In this document: positions 8,513-17,697 of the stretch, one piece after another
How the letters are laid out: each line of letters opens with the position of its first letter
Position numbering within the stretch: the first letter of the stretch is position 1
From: CAKZNE01 sp963976435
GTDB lineage: Bacteria > Bacteroidota > Bacteroidia > Flavobacteriales > Schleiferiaceae
Reading direction: 5' to 3'
Length of the DNA stretch: 64,000 bases
Assembly (NCBI GenBank): GCA_963976435.1
Contig: CAXBKQ010000001.1
Span: forward strand, 186,001 to 250,000
The notes under the pieces: model-generated
Databases searched by the model: none
What the model saw: the letters and a program-made list of their open reading frames with translations, nothing else
Told to the model about the DNA's origin: nothing
Position numbers and translations under genes: made by a program

Positions 8513-9507
8513 TTTTTTATCAATTTTTCTACGGGTTTATTCTGTGGACTGTAATTCGATTTTTCGGGACCTCCAGCTTTAGCGTCCGGGCTTTCCCATT
8601 TCCAAATAAAACCACCTGCAAACCATTCTAAATCCCAAAAGCATTTAAAAATAGCATTATATCCATTCTCCTGAGCTTTTAGATTTATATTTTGATGAGA
8701 AGGGATCATTTCAATTTCCCACTGTTTCCAGGCACATCGATCTATACTTCTATATCCCATTTCAGTAAAAACCACCTTTTTTTGTAGGCTATCTGCCAAA
8801 AATTTCAATTCCCTTTTGGGTCTTTCCCATGCAAAAAGCAGTTCACTTAAATTCGGTGTAATTTCTTGAGACAAAGGAAAATACGCATCGACACCTATAT
8901 AATCAATTTCCTTCCAAAAAGGAATGTTCATATAATTATCCCAATTGGCAGCGTAGATTAATTTTCCTGAATATACAGTTTTGATTTCTGTTATTAAGCC
9001 ATTCCAAAATTCGGGTCTTTTTTGTACTGCACTTTTCATTTCTGTACCAATACAAAGCATGGAAATTTTTTCAGCTTCAGCGAATTGAGCCATTTTTAAA
9101 ATGAAATTCCGGTAGTTTTCCTCCCAAGTTTTCCATTCTTTTTCTTTAAAATCTAATTCTCCCGCCCATTTGCTATTATCCACCCAAAAATGGGGTTTTA
9201 ATAGAACCTCCAGATTGTTTTTTTTTGCCAAGTCTGAGCTGTTTTTTAATCCTTGAATAGTTCCTCCCCACCAATTTTCCGAAGTATTATATCGTATTTC
9301 AGGATTATCGCTATCCATAAAGGCATAGGGGACAAGAGCCACCCAATTGGCTTCTATTCTCAATGTTGGAGCCAAATAATCTGAATAGCTTTGTGATTTT
9401 GGAGAAACGATATTCAGCCCTGCAATTTTACATGGCAGCTCCTGCGCATAATTTGGAAGGGAAAAGCTTAAAAGGATTGAAATAATAAAGCCAAGGCTTT
9501 GCTGCAT
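8482..9507 (-). CDS. GH113-like glycoside hydrolase, secreted form
   Basis: A 341-residue paralogue of the following gene. It keeps the same landmarks in the same order: GLNIVSP near the start, ENWWGG, LLKPHFWV, LCIGTEM (Glu156), IDYIGVDAYFP, VVFTEMGYRS (Glu249) and GGFIWKWE. The N-terminus is a standard signal peptide ending about NYAQ, without a lipobox cysteine at the cleavage point, so this copy is probably periplasmic or released rather than lipidated. The paired arrangement suggests tandem duplication followed by different targeting. The likely role is hydrolysis of a beta-linked oligosaccharide, mannan-type by family analogy only. No transporter or SusCD pair lies beside it. Confidence 0.8.
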   Translation of the reverse strand: MQQSLGFIISILLSFSLPNYAQELPCKIAGLNIVSPKSQSYSDYLAPTLRIEANWVALVPYAFMDSDNPEIRYNTSENWWGGTIQGLKNSSDLAKKNNLEVLLKPHFWVDNSKWAGELDFKEKEWKTWEENYRNFILKMAQFAEAEKISMLCIGTEMKSAVQKRPEFWNGLITEIKTVYSGKLIYAANWDNYMNIPFWKEIDYIGVDAYFPLSQEITPNLSELLFAWERPKRELKFLADSLQKKVVFTEMGYRSIDRCAWKQWEIEMIPSHQNINLKAQENGYNAIFKCFWDLEWFAGGFIWKWESPDAKAGGPEKSNYSPQNKPVEKLIKKCFEEKCISP

Positions 9508-9700
9508 AATAGCGAATATAATGCTGGTTTAATTTTAAGGAGTCATAAAAATGACCAATTTTAAGGAATATCCTAGTATATAGGCAAATGTCTGGCAATG
9601 AATTCGTCCCAAGTGAAACTGAAAAAATGGAATTCACAATTCAATCAAATGTATTTCTTTAAAAGGTGAAATATATTTTATAAAAGTTTGGTGATAAGCA

Positions 9701-9732
9701 AAAAAAAACCTCCAAAGCCAAGGCCTTGGAGG
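9701..9732 (-). terminator. Rho-independent terminator of the DUF2911 gene
   Basis: On the minus strand a 7-bp stem (CCTCCAA with TTGGAGG, plus-strand arms 9709-9715 and 9726-9732) is followed by eight T residues (plus-strand A-run 9701-9708). It sits 21 bp past the stop of the gene at 9754. Confidence 0.9.
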
Positions 9733-9753
9733 TTCTTAATCAGTTTGTTAAAC

Positions 9754-10608
9754 TTAAGACTTCCATGATTCAATTCCTGAATTGATCATTTTTGTATACT
9801 TAAATTCGCTACCATTCTTTTTACTAGCAGCTTCACCAGATTCAATAGCTTTTTTAGCTGAGGCAACTGCTTCCTTCTTCATTCCTAATTCAGCCATAAT
9901 CTCCGCTTGAAGCCAGTAACTATACCAGCTTTCATCGTTTGCTGCCAAGGACTTCTCCATATAGCTCAATGCCTTTTTTAGGTCTATTTTATTATTGTAG
10001 TAGTAGTTCGCTGCATTGCGGTAAACCTTCCAAATATTTTCTTCATCAGATTCTGCAATAGCTGCTTCAATGTTTTTTAAAGCCCTTGCTTGAACATCCA
10101 CTTTTATAGAAACATTAACCTTTGTTTTTTCCCAGCTTAAACTTAAATCACCGCTTTCGGCTGTAAGGTTTTCGATAGCTATAGTAAAGGTTTCTGTATT
10201 CTCTACGCTCATGCTTTTGGCGCTAACTCTAGCTACATCATTCACTTTGCTGTAGTTTCCAGTTCCCCACATATCTGTTTTGCTATTTAAAATAATAGTC
10301 CATTCACCTTTTGCTGGAATAGTAAAAAGGGAATATTTTCCTGCTGGAACTTCAGTTCCTCCGAAATTCACAGCTGTAGAAAATTCTACGATGGTATTAA
10401 GGTTGGCACCTGTTCTCCACATTTCATTAAAAGGAACTAATTCACCAAAAATGGCTCTTCCTTTAGCAGATGGCCTGCTATAAGTAACTTCTACATCCGT
10501 TAAACCAATCTTTTGATTTAGCACTGAACTAGGGCTAGGTTGTGGTAATTCTTGGGCAATAGCGGCACCACCGGTTAATAATGCCATTCCAAGTATAAAT
10601 TTTTTCAT
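9754..10608 (-). CDS. DUF2911 exported protein with TPR-like C-terminus
   Basis: The 284-residue product has a signal peptide cut near AIAQ. The DUF2911 region covers ~residues 20-165, with the conserved order VTYSRPSAKGRAIFGELVPF, WRTGANLNT and PAGKYSLFTIP. About 100 residues of helical repeats follow, including a TPR-like unit KALSYMEKSLAANDESWYSY. DUF2911 proteins are common in Bacteroidota, exported, and without an assigned biochemical role. The gene is monocistronic, with its own terminator downstream and a divergent neighbour 242 bp away. I found no clear promoter in that gap. Confidence 0.85.
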   Translation of the reverse strand: MKKFILGMALLTGGAAIAQELPQPSPSSVLNQKIGLTDVEVTYSRPSAKGRAIFGELVPFNEMWRTGANLNTIVEFSTAVNFGGTEVPAGKYSLFTIPAKGEWTIILNSKTDMWGTGNYSKVNDVARVSAKSMSVENTETFTIAIENLTAESGDLSLSWEKTKVNVSIKVDVQARALKNIEAAIAESDEENIWKVYRNAANYYYNNKIDLKKALSYMEKSLAANDESWYSYWLQAEIMAELGMKKEAVASAKKAIESGEAASKKNGSEFKYTKMINSGIESWKS

Positions 10609-10850
10609 GATTACAATTGTTTGTTTCCAGCGAAATTACATTTATCCGATTAAGATTTGGTCAATTTTTTGACTTTGCTCCCATAAAAATTTTGAATCGA
10701 CTGATTTTCAAGCTCCAAATTATTTGAAATTTTGAATTGTGCTCCCTATAAATTTCGGCAGGAAGTAAAATAATAACCGCAACTTAAAATTCTATTAATG
10801 AAGTAATTAAATCAAATGAAGAGTTTTGATGAATTATTATAATAATAGGT

Positions 10851-11675
10851 ATGGATAGAAGAAAATTAAAAATTGCCGTGGTTTCCGACTCCCATCTAGG
10901 AACCTTTGGATGTAGATCAAAAGAGCTTTATCAATACCTCAAATCCATAAAGCCTGAAATTTTAATACTCAATGGGGATATTATAGACATTTGGCAATTT
11001 AGAAAAAGGTATTTTCCAAAATATCATCTAAAAGTTATTCAGGAAATTTTTTCTTTGGCCTCAAAAGGTACCACTATCTATTACCTAACTGGAAACCACG
11101 ATGAAATGCTTCGGAAATTTTCAAATATGAGCCTTGGAAATATTCACCTTTTAGATCAATTGGAATTGGAGGTAGATTCCAAAAAGGTTTGGTTTTTCCA
11201 CGGTGATGTTTTTGATGCCAGCATTCATGGTGCAAGGTGGTTAGCAAAGCTTGGTGGCTGGAGTTATGACTTTTTGATTTTAACGAATCACATTATGAAT
11301 TGGTTTTTGGAAAGAATGGGGAAGGAGAGATTTAGTTTTTCCAAAAAAATTAAAAATAGTATTAAACAAGCGATAAAGTTTATTGGAGATTTTGAAGATA
11401 TAGCTGCTGAATTAGCCATTCAAAAGGGATTTGATTATGTGGTTTGCGGACATATTCATCAGGCACAAATTCGGGAGGTTAAAAAAGGGGATGGTTCTTG
11501 TGTATATATGAATTCGGGTGATTGGATTGAAAATCTAAGTGCTTTAGAATATTCAGATCAAAAATGGAGTTTATACTACCATCAAAGAATTGAAAACTTA
11601 GAGGATGATTTCCAAATTCCAAATGCAGATGCTTTACAAAAAATGATAATTTCAAATGCCGCAATTCAATCCTAA
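10851..11675 (+). CDS. LpxH-like metallophosphoesterase
   Basis: A calcineurin-type phosphoesterase of the UDP-2,3-diacylglucosamine pyrophosphatase-like group. All metal-binding blocks are visible: SDSHLG, NGDIID, GNHDEM, FHGDVFD and CGHIHQ. At 274 residues it is a little longer than canonical LpxH (~240). In lipid A synthesis LpxH hydrolyses UDP-diacylglucosamine at the inner membrane, but Bacteroidota also carry LpxH-like paralogues, so this may not be the lipid A enzyme. Its last 20 bp overlap the start of the glycosyltransferase gene, so the two products are very likely made together and may act on one glycolipid. That pairing is inference. Confidence 0.8.
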   Translation: MDRRKLKIAVVSDSHLGTFGCRSKELYQYLKSIKPEILILNGDIIDIWQFRKRYFPKYHLKVIQEIFSLASKGTTIYYLTGNHDEMLRKFSNMSLGNIHLLDQLELEVDSKKVWFFHGDVFDASIHGARWLAKLGGWSYDFLILTNHIMNWFLERMGKERFSFSKKIKNSIKQAIKFIGDFEDIAAELAIQKGFDYVVCGHIHQAQIREVKKGDGSCVYMNSGDWIENLSALEYSDQKWSLYYHQRIENLEDDFQIPNADALQKMIISNAAIQS

Positions 11676-12714
11676 TGATTTAAAAATCCTATATGCCATT
11701 CAGGGAACGGGAAATGGCCATATCGCTAGAGCCATGGAAATTATTCCCCTTCTCAAAGAATATGGAGAGGTAGACATCGTATTGAGTGGAGATCATAAAA
11801 ATATTGATTTCCCCATGCCCATAAAATATAGAAGCAAAGGATTGAGCTTCGCCTATAATAAAAATGGCGGTTTAAGTTTTTTAAAAACCATTTTCCGAAA
11901 TAATATATTTCAAATTATTCATGAAATATTCACCTTTCCTATTAAAGACTATGATGTAGTGATAAACGATTTTGAGTTTATTACGGCATGGTCCGCAAAA
12001 CTAAATGCTGTGAAAAGTTTTGGACTCGGCCATCAATATGCCTTTTTATCTAAAGATTGTCCAAGACCAGCAAAAATAGATAAGCTAGGAGAGTGGGTTT
12101 TAAAGAACTATGCTCCTGTTACAAAAGCAATTGGCTTTCATTTTGATACTTTTGATAATTTCGTTTACAGACCTGTAATCAGAAAAGAAGTAAGAGAATT
12201 AGAGGTTTCCAATGAGGGCTATTTTACCGTTTACCTTCCAGCTTATGGCGATGAATATCTAAAAAAATACTTGTCCCAGATTCCAGAAAAGCGCTGGGAA
12301 ATATTTTCAAAAAACTGCAAAGAGGCCTATTCTTATAAAAATCTTCATTTTAAACCTACACAAAATCAAGCCTTTGTAGAAAGCTTGACGAAATGTGAGG
12401 GAATTTTATGTTCTGCAGGTTTTGAAACCCCAGCTGAGGCGCTTTATTTAGGTAAAAAATTATTTACCATCCCCATCAAAAACCAATATGAGCAATATTG
12501 CAATGCAGCCGCTTTGGAAAGTATTGGAGTGGGAGTTTCCTATAGTTTGAATTCCCAGACAATAGAGACAATTAAAGACTGGGCAAGGGATTCAGAGCCG
12601 TTGAAGATTAACTACCCCAATCAAACAAAGGAAATTATAAGGCGAGAAATATTCGACGAAGTGAGGCTCTCCATCCTTGAAAAAGATATTAACATAGAGA
12701 GGGTAATTTATTAA
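11656..12714 (+). CDS. MurG-like (GT28-type) glycosyltransferase
   Basis: The N-terminus ILYAIQGTGNGHIARAMEI contains the glycine-rich H-containing loop of GT-B fold transferases such as MurG. The C-terminal half has the nucleotide-sugar side motif GILCSAGFETPAEALYLGKKLFTIPIKNQYEQ. No signal peptide, so cytosolic or peripheral at the inner membrane. It probably adds a sugar to a lipid or a glycoconjugate. The start overlaps the preceding phosphoesterase by 20 bp, pointing to translational coupling and a common pathway. The donor and acceptor cannot be read from sequence. Confidence 0.8.
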   Translation: MPQFNPNDLKILYAIQGTGNGHIARAMEIIPLLKEYGEVDIVLSGDHKNIDFPMPIKYRSKGLSFAYNKNGGLSFLKTIFRNNIFQIIHEIFTFPIKDYDVVINDFEFITAWSAKLNAVKSFGLGHQYAFLSKDCPRPAKIDKLGEWVLKNYAPVTKAIGFHFDTFDNFVYRPVIRKEVRELEVSNEGYFTVYLPAYGDEYLKKYLSQIPEKRWEIFSKNCKEAYSYKNLHFKPTQNQAFVESLTKCEGILCSAGFETPAEALYLGKKLFTIPIKNQYEQYCNAAALESIGVGVSYSLNSQTIETIKDWARDSEPLKINYPNQTKEIIRREIFDEVRLSILEKDINIERVIY

Positions 12715-12726
12715 TAGAATATTTCG

Positions 12727-12757
12727 TTTATCCTTTCAATCGATATTTGTATTTTTG
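12727..12757 (+). promoter_or_regulatory. Candidate promoter for the bamD operon
   Basis: TATTTTTG at 12750-12757 fits the Bacteroidota -7 consensus TAnnTTTG exactly. TTTA at 12727-12730 lies 19 bp upstream, one mismatch from the -33 TTTG. The start codon at 12774 would leave a short leader. This supports a transcription start inside the gap after the glycosyltransferase gene. Confidence 0.5.
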
Positions 12758-12773
12758 CCAACTGTTTTTGAGC

Positions 12774-13574
12774 ATGATAAGAAATTCCATATTCATATTA
12801 TTAGCCTTTTTCGCACTTAGTTGTAGTGAATATCAAAAGGTTTTGAAAAGTACTGACCTAAACTACAAGTTTGAAAAGGCAGTAGAATATTACAATAAGG
12901 AGAAGTTTAATAAAGCTTATCCCTTGTTTGACGAGCTTTTACAATTGTATAAAGGAAGCTCCAAGGCTGCTGATGTGTATTATTATTATGCCATGACCAA
13001 TTACAAATTGGGAGATAATATTTTAGCTGCATATCATTTTAAAAACTTTGCAAGGACCTTCCCAACTCATGAAAAGGTGGATGAAGCCAGTTATTTGGTT
13101 GGCTACTGTTATTATTTAGAATCTCCGGATTTTAGCTTAGATCAAGATTATACCTTCAAAGCGATTAATGAAATTCAATTGTATGTAAATACCCATCCAG
13201 CGAGTGTTCACTTGGAGGATTGCAATAAATTGATCATTGAGCTGAGAAGAAAATTAGAGCGTAAGAGTTTTGAAAGAGCAAAGCTTTATTATAAAACGAG
13301 TAATTATCAGTCTGCTGTAGTAGCATTTAACAATACGCTGAATGATTTTCCAGATACCCAATACAGAGAAGAAGCTCTGTATTTAAAGTTCAACGCTGCT
13401 TTTGAATTGGCAAAAAACAGTATCGACTCCAAAAAAAGACAAAGATTCATTGAAGCTAAAACAGCTTATTTTGATTTTGTAGATACCTTCCCAACCAGTG
13501 AAATGTCTGCCGAAGTAGATGAAAAGTTTGCCCTGGTTAAAGAACAATTAGAAACTTATAAAAAACAGTCATAA
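12774..13574 (+). CDS. bamD: Outer membrane assembly lipoprotein BamD
   Basis: The protein is a lipoprotein (hydrophobic run ending FALSC) followed by TPR-like helical repeats, as in BamD/YfiO: KAVEYYNKEKFNKAYPLFDEL, AYHFKNFARTFPTHEKVDEA and AVVAFNNTLNDFPDTQYREEA. BamD works with BamA to fold beta-barrels into the outer membrane and faces the periplasm. I chose the ATG at 12774 because it gives a clean signal peptide; the frame extends to a TTG at 12747 that would spoil it. It is the first gene of the rpoZ-coaBC-DUF4835-recN series, with only 2 bp to rpoZ, an order well known in Bacteroidota. Confidence 0.92.
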   Translation: MIRNSIFILLAFFALSCSEYQKVLKSTDLNYKFEKAVEYYNKEKFNKAYPLFDELLQLYKGSSKAADVYYYYAMTNYKLGDNILAAYHFKNFARTFPTHEKVDEASYLVGYCYYLESPDFSLDQDYTFKAINEIQLYVNTHPASVHLEDCNKLIIELRRKLERKSFERAKLYYKTSNYQSAVVAFNNTLNDFPDTQYREEALYLKFNAAFELAKNSIDSKKRQRFIEAKTAYFDFVDTFPTSEMSAEVDEKFALVKEQLETYKKQS

Positions 13575-13576
13575 TC

Positions 13577-13918
13577 ATGGAATTGGATTATAAAAAGAGA
13601 GATGTGCCCAAGTCTACCATTACAAGGGATCACAATGCGATAGATGGACCAACTGAAAATATTTATGAAGCAGTTGCTATTTTATCCAAAAGAGCGGATC
13701 AAATTGGTGAGGATTTAAAGACTGAGCTAAACGAAAAATTAGAAGAGTTTGCTACTCATACTGAATCTTTAGAAGAGATTTTTGAAAATAAGGAGCAAAT
13801 TGAAGTGAGTCGTTTTTATGAAGCATTGGCAAAACCAACAGCCTTATCTATCGACGAATGGCAACAAGGAGAAATCTACTTCCGCAAGCCTGAAGAAAAT
13901 AAAGAAATCAAAGAGTAA
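13577..13918 (+). CDS. rpoZ: RNA polymerase omega / Rpb6-type subunit
   Basis: A 113-residue protein with the omega/Rpb6 core: TRDHNAIDGPTENIYEAVAILSKRADQIGEDLKTEL, where the helix holding the A-I-L-S-K-R-A-D-Q-I block packs against beta-prime. A Bacteroidota-style acidic insertion and tail follow (EEFATHTESLEEIFENKEQ). The product stabilises RNA polymerase assembly. It sits between bamD and coaBC, where the omega gene is normally found in this phylum. The gap to bamD is 2 bp, so it has no promoter of its own. Confidence 0.88.
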   Translation: MELDYKKRDVPKSTITRDHNAIDGPTENIYEAVAILSKRADQIGEDLKTELNEKLEEFATHTESLEEIFENKEQIEVSRFYEALAKPTALSIDEWQQGEIYFRKPEENKEIKE

Positions 13919-13924
13919 TTTTTG

Positions 13925-15139
13925 ATGCTGCGCGGAAAAAAAATACTGCTCGGTGTAACCGGTAGTATAGCCGCCTATAAATCTACATTTCTCACCCGCC
14001 TATTTATTAAGGCGGGTGCTGAAGTGAAAATAATCCTTAGCCCTTCCGCTAGGGATTTTGTGTCTCCATTAACGCTTGCCACCCTTTCCAAAAACCCCGT
14101 TTTATGGGAGTTTTTTGATCCTGAAGACCCCGAAGGAAAATGGAATAATCATGTTGATTTAGGTCTGTGGGCCGATCTAATGATTATTGCACCTGCCACG
14201 GCCAATAGCCTTTCAAAAATGCTTAATGGTAATAGTGATAACCTGCTTTTAGCTTCTTACCTTTCCGCTAAATGTCCGGTTTTTTTCGCTCCAGCCATGG
14301 ATTTGGATATGTTTAAGCATCCTTCTACACAGCAAAATATAAAACAACTTCAAGAATTTGGAAACCATTTGATTCCATCCGGAACCGGAGAACTCGCTAG
14401 TGGGCTGGAAGGAGAGGGTAGAATGGCAGAACCTGAAGAAATATTGGACTTTATAGAAAATTTCTTTCTCTCTAAAGCTCCTCTTAAAGCTAAGTCCATC
14501 TTAATAAACGCTGGGCCTACACATGAACCTATAGATCCCGTTCGGTTTATTGGAAACCATTCTACAGGGAAAATGGGTGTTGCATTAGCAGAAGCGGCTT
14601 CCGAAATGGGGGCGAAAGTACAATTGGTTTTAGGGCCAGGCTCAGTTCTTCCCAATTCATCAAGCATTGAAGTATTTCATATTCGCACAGCAATGGAAAT
14701 GAATGAGAAATGCCAAAAGCTTTTTCAAAATTCTGATCTAGCCATTTTATCCGCGGCCATAGCAGATTATCGACCAGAAAGTCCAGCTACAGAAAAAATA
14801 AAAAAAGATGCTAGTGGTGCCGGTATGAGCATAAATTTGGTAGAAAACCCTGATATTCTCTATGGTTTAGGACAAATAAAACGAGAGGATCAAAAATTAA
14901 TTGGCTTTGCATTAGAAACCCAAAACGCCATAGAGAATGCCAAAAAAAAATTGGGCAAGAAAAACTGTGATTTAATCGTTTTAAATTCGCCTTCCGAAAA
15001 AGGATCTGGTTTTGGACATGATACCAATGAAGTGATTTTGATTGATAAAAATGAAAATCAAAAGAAGTTGGGATTAAAAACTAAAAAGGAAATTGCTAAA
15101 GAAATTTTAGAATATGTTATTGAGAATTTTTATAGTTAA
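13925..15139 (+). CDS. coaBC: Bifunctional phosphopantothenoylcysteine decarboxylase / synthetase
   Basis: CoaBC makes 4'-phosphopantetheine for coenzyme A. The N-terminal flavin decarboxylase (~1-180) has LLGVTGSIAAYK, the active-site His in NNHVDLGLWADLMIIAPATANS, then PAMDLDMF and GELASGLEGEGRMAEPEE. The C-terminal synthetase (~185-405) has INAGPTHEPIDPVRFIGNHS, AAIADYRP and EKIKK. The usual decarboxylase motif PAMN reads PAMD here, and the usual Cys in the ACG..G.GRM loop is Ser (LASG). Both changes fit what I recall from other Bacteroidota. ATG 13925 is preferred over the TTG one codon earlier. The 3' end overlaps the DUF4835 gene by 26 bp. Confidence 0.93.
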   Translation: MLRGKKILLGVTGSIAAYKSTFLTRLFIKAGAEVKIILSPSARDFVSPLTLATLSKNPVLWEFFDPEDPEGKWNNHVDLGLWADLMIIAPATANSLSKMLNGNSDNLLLASYLSAKCPVFFAPAMDLDMFKHPSTQQNIKQLQEFGNHLIPSGTGELASGLEGEGRMAEPEEILDFIENFFLSKAPLKAKSILINAGPTHEPIDPVRFIGNHSTGKMGVALAEAASEMGAKVQLVLGPGSVLPNSSSIEVFHIRTAMEMNEKCQKLFQNSDLAILSAAIADYRPESPATEKIKKDASGAGMSINLVENPDILYGLGQIKREDQKLIGFALETQNAIENAKKKLGKKNCDLIVLNSPSEKGSGFGHDTNEVILIDKNENQKKLGLKTKKEIAKEILEYVIENFYS

Positions 15140-16022
15140 GTTATTGATTTTATTAAGTTTAGCTTCTAATGCTCAAGAACTAAACGCTGAAGTTCAGGTT
15201 TTATCTCCTGCCATTCAAAGGACCAATAAACAGGTGTTCAACACTCTCGAAACTGCTATTCGCCAGTTTTTAAATACTCGAAAATGGACCAGTGAAAAAT
15301 ATGCCCAAGAAGAAAAAATAAATTGCTCCTTTATTATCAATATGACAAAATGGGATGGCAATGATAATTTTGAAGGGACTTTGCAAATTCAATACAGTAG
15401 ACCTATTTATAAATCTACCTACCAATCTCCTCTTTTTGTTCATATGGACCAAAATTTCCAATTTAACTACCTGGAATTTGATCGATTGGACTTTTCTGAA
15501 AACACATCCCTTAGTAATTTGACTAGTATTCTAGCCTATTATGTATACATCATTATTGGGATGGATCATGATTCCTATGCAATGAAAGGCGGAGATGAAT
15601 TTTATAATGAAGCACAAAGGATAGTTTCCAACAATGCCTCAAGCTCCTTTCCTGGCTGGAGTAGTTTGGCTGGAAATACTAAAAATAGATTTTGGTTGAT
15701 CGATAATTTATTAAGCCCTGTATTTGATGGAATTCGCATCTGTTATTACCAATACCACCGTCAGGGACTGGATTTGATGTTTAATCCAGCACAGCAGAAA
15801 TTGGCCAAACAAAATATTAAAGCGTCCTTGATGAGCTTAAAAGCTGTAAACAAAAAGCGACCAAACTCCTTTTTAATGCAATTATTTTTTGATGCTAAAA
15901 GTCAGGAAATAATAAATGTCTTTAGTGGCGGGAACCCCATCCCCACAGCTGATCTCAAAGAAGTTTTAATTGACCTAGATGGAAATAATGCCAGTCGTTA
16001 TGAAGCCATCGGAAAGGGTTAA
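15114..16022 (+). CDS. DUF4835 family exported protein
   Basis: The 302-residue product has a signal peptide ending about SNAQ. The family start follows (LNAEVQVLSPAIQRTNKQVF, then TLETAIRQFLNTRKW), and later ILAYYVYIIIGMDHDSYAMKGG. DUF4835 proteins are Bacteroidota-specific envelope proteins of unknown function, nearly always found between coaBC and recN, as here. Its first 26 bp lie inside the coaBC 3' end, which implies translational coupling. Export is supported by the signal peptide; the exact compartment is not. Confidence 0.88.
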   Translation: MLLRIFIVKLLILLSLASNAQELNAEVQVLSPAIQRTNKQVFNTLETAIRQFLNTRKWTSEKYAQEEKINCSFIINMTKWDGNDNFEGTLQIQYSRPIYKSTYQSPLFVHMDQNFQFNYLEFDRLDFSENTSLSNLTSILAYYVYIIIGMDHDSYAMKGGDEFYNEAQRIVSNNASSSFPGWSSLAGNTKNRFWLIDNLLSPVFDGIRICYYQYHRQGLDLMFNPAQQKLAKQNIKASLMSLKAVNKKRPNSFLMQLFFDAKSQEIINVFSGGNPIPTADLKEVLIDLDGNNASRYEAIGKG

Positions 16023-16041
16023 TTCGTAGCTTTGTACAGCT

Positions 16042-17697
16042 ATGCTAAAACATCTTTCCATAAAGAACTATGCACTAATTGATCATCTGGAATTAGACTT
16101 CCACAATGGTTTTTCGGTGATTACGGGTGAAACTGGTGCGGGTAAATCTATAATGCTGAGCGCCTTGGCTTTAATTCTAGGAAAAAGAGCCGATTTAAAA
16201 TCTATTAAAAGTCAAGATCGAAAATGTATTGTGGAAGGAAGCTTTGAGCTTCAAGAGAAAGCTTTTATCCCTTTTTTTGAGTCCTATGATTTGGACTATG
16301 AGCATTTAAGCATCCTTAGAAGGGAAATAAGCCCATCTGGAAAATCTAGAGCTTTTGTTAACGACACCCCAGTAACTTTAGATGTTTTAGCAAGTCTTAC
16401 AGAGCGCTTGATAGACGTTCATAGTCAGCACCAAAACCTGATTTTGAATAATAGTCTATTTCAATTGCAACTAATTGATGATTTTGCGGAAAACGAGAAA
16501 ATATTATCCCATTATCAGGAGCAGCTAGATATCTATAAAACTTTAAATCAACAAAAGGAAGGAATATTAGATGCCGCGAAAAATGAAACGGGCGATTCTG
16601 ATTATTTACAATTTCTTTTTGAAGAGCTAAAAGAGGCTAATTTAAAGGCTGGTGAGCAAGAGGATTTGGAAAAAAATCTGGATCTAGCCGAAAATTCAGC
16701 AGAGATCCAAGGAAAGCTCAGCGAAAGCATCCATCTATTAGAGGAGGAAGAGCAGGCCGTAATTTTAAATTTAAATAGGGCAGAGCAAAACCTACAGAAT
16801 ATCAGCAAATTTGATGTTCAATTAGCTGAACTATCCCAAAGGCTAGAAAGTGTAAGGATTGAAATTGATGATATCAATTTAGAATTAAAAAATAAGCTCT
16901 CCAATATTGAATTTGAACCTGGAGAGTTGGAAAGATTAGATGCTAGATTGAGTTTGATCATTTCTCTGCAAAGGAAACATCAGGTAAATTCCGTGGAGGC
17001 CTTGATGGAAATTTGTACTTCCTTGGATCAAAGGATTCAAAATGCATCCGGACTGGAGGAGAGAATAAAGAAATTAGACCTTGAAATTCAATCTGCTTTA
17101 AAGGAATTAGAAAAAAGAGCCGAAAAATTACATCAGAGTAGATTAAAGCTAATCCCTAAGCTAGAGAAGGAAATAAGCAGCCTATTGATGTCGTTAAACT
17201 TTAATCAAGCAAAGTTTAAAATTGACCTTTTGGCTACAGACAAATTCACCGAAAAGGGAAATAATAGTATTCAGTTTTTATTTAGTGCAAATTCGGGAAT
17301 GGCTTTATCCAAATTATCAAAAGTCGCTTCCGGAGGGGAATTAAGCAGGGTAATGTTGGCCTTAAAGGCGATAATGGCTAGCACCCAAAATTTACCTTCC
17401 ATCATTTTTGATGAAATAGATACAGGAGTTTCTGGAGAAACAGCAGGAAGGATTGCCGAAATCCTAAAAAGTATGGGAAATGATATGCAGGTAATTGCGA
17501 TTTCTCATTTAGCACAGATAGCTTCCAAGGGGAAACATCATTATAAGGTTGAGAAATTTGCAGATCAAAAATCAACAAAAACCCATATTTATAAATTAAG
17601 TGAGGAGCAGAGAATTCAAGAGCTAGCAAGGCTTTTAAGTGGTGAGAAGATTTCACAAGCCGCTTTAGACAATGCTCAGGAATTGCTTCAAAACTAG
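16042..17697 (+). CDS. recN: DNA repair protein RecN
   Basis: An SMC-like ATPase that acts early in double-strand break repair. The Walker A is GETGAGKS at residues 29-36, with the head segment LSIKNYALIDHLELDF before it. A long coiled-coil covers ~155-365, rich in E/L/K heptads. The C-terminal head carries the ABC signature SKVASGGELSRVMLALKA and Walker B SIIFDEIDTGVSGE, then the His switch in VIAISHLAQIAS. The length of 551 is normal. It is the last gene of the bamD-led cluster, 19 bp after DUF4835. Confidence 0.95.
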   Translation: MLKHLSIKNYALIDHLELDFHNGFSVITGETGAGKSIMLSALALILGKRADLKSIKSQDRKCIVEGSFELQEKAFIPFFESYDLDYEHLSILRREISPSGKSRAFVNDTPVTLDVLASLTERLIDVHSQHQNLILNNSLFQLQLIDDFAENEKILSHYQEQLDIYKTLNQQKEGILDAAKNETGDSDYLQFLFEELKEANLKAGEQEDLEKNLDLAENSAEIQGKLSESIHLLEEEEQAVILNLNRAEQNLQNISKFDVQLAELSQRLESVRIEIDDINLELKNKLSNIEFEPGELERLDARLSLIISLQRKHQVNSVEALMEICTSLDQRIQNASGLEERIKKLDLEIQSALKELEKRAEKLHQSRLKLIPKLEKEISSLLMSLNFNQAKFKIDLLATDKFTEKGNNSIQFLFSANSGMALSKLSKVASGGELSRVMLALKAIMASTQNLPSIIFDEIDTGVSGETAGRIAEILKSMGNDMQVIAISHLAQIASKGKHHYKVEKFADQKSTKTHIYKLSEEQRIQELARLLSGEKISQAALDNAQELLQN

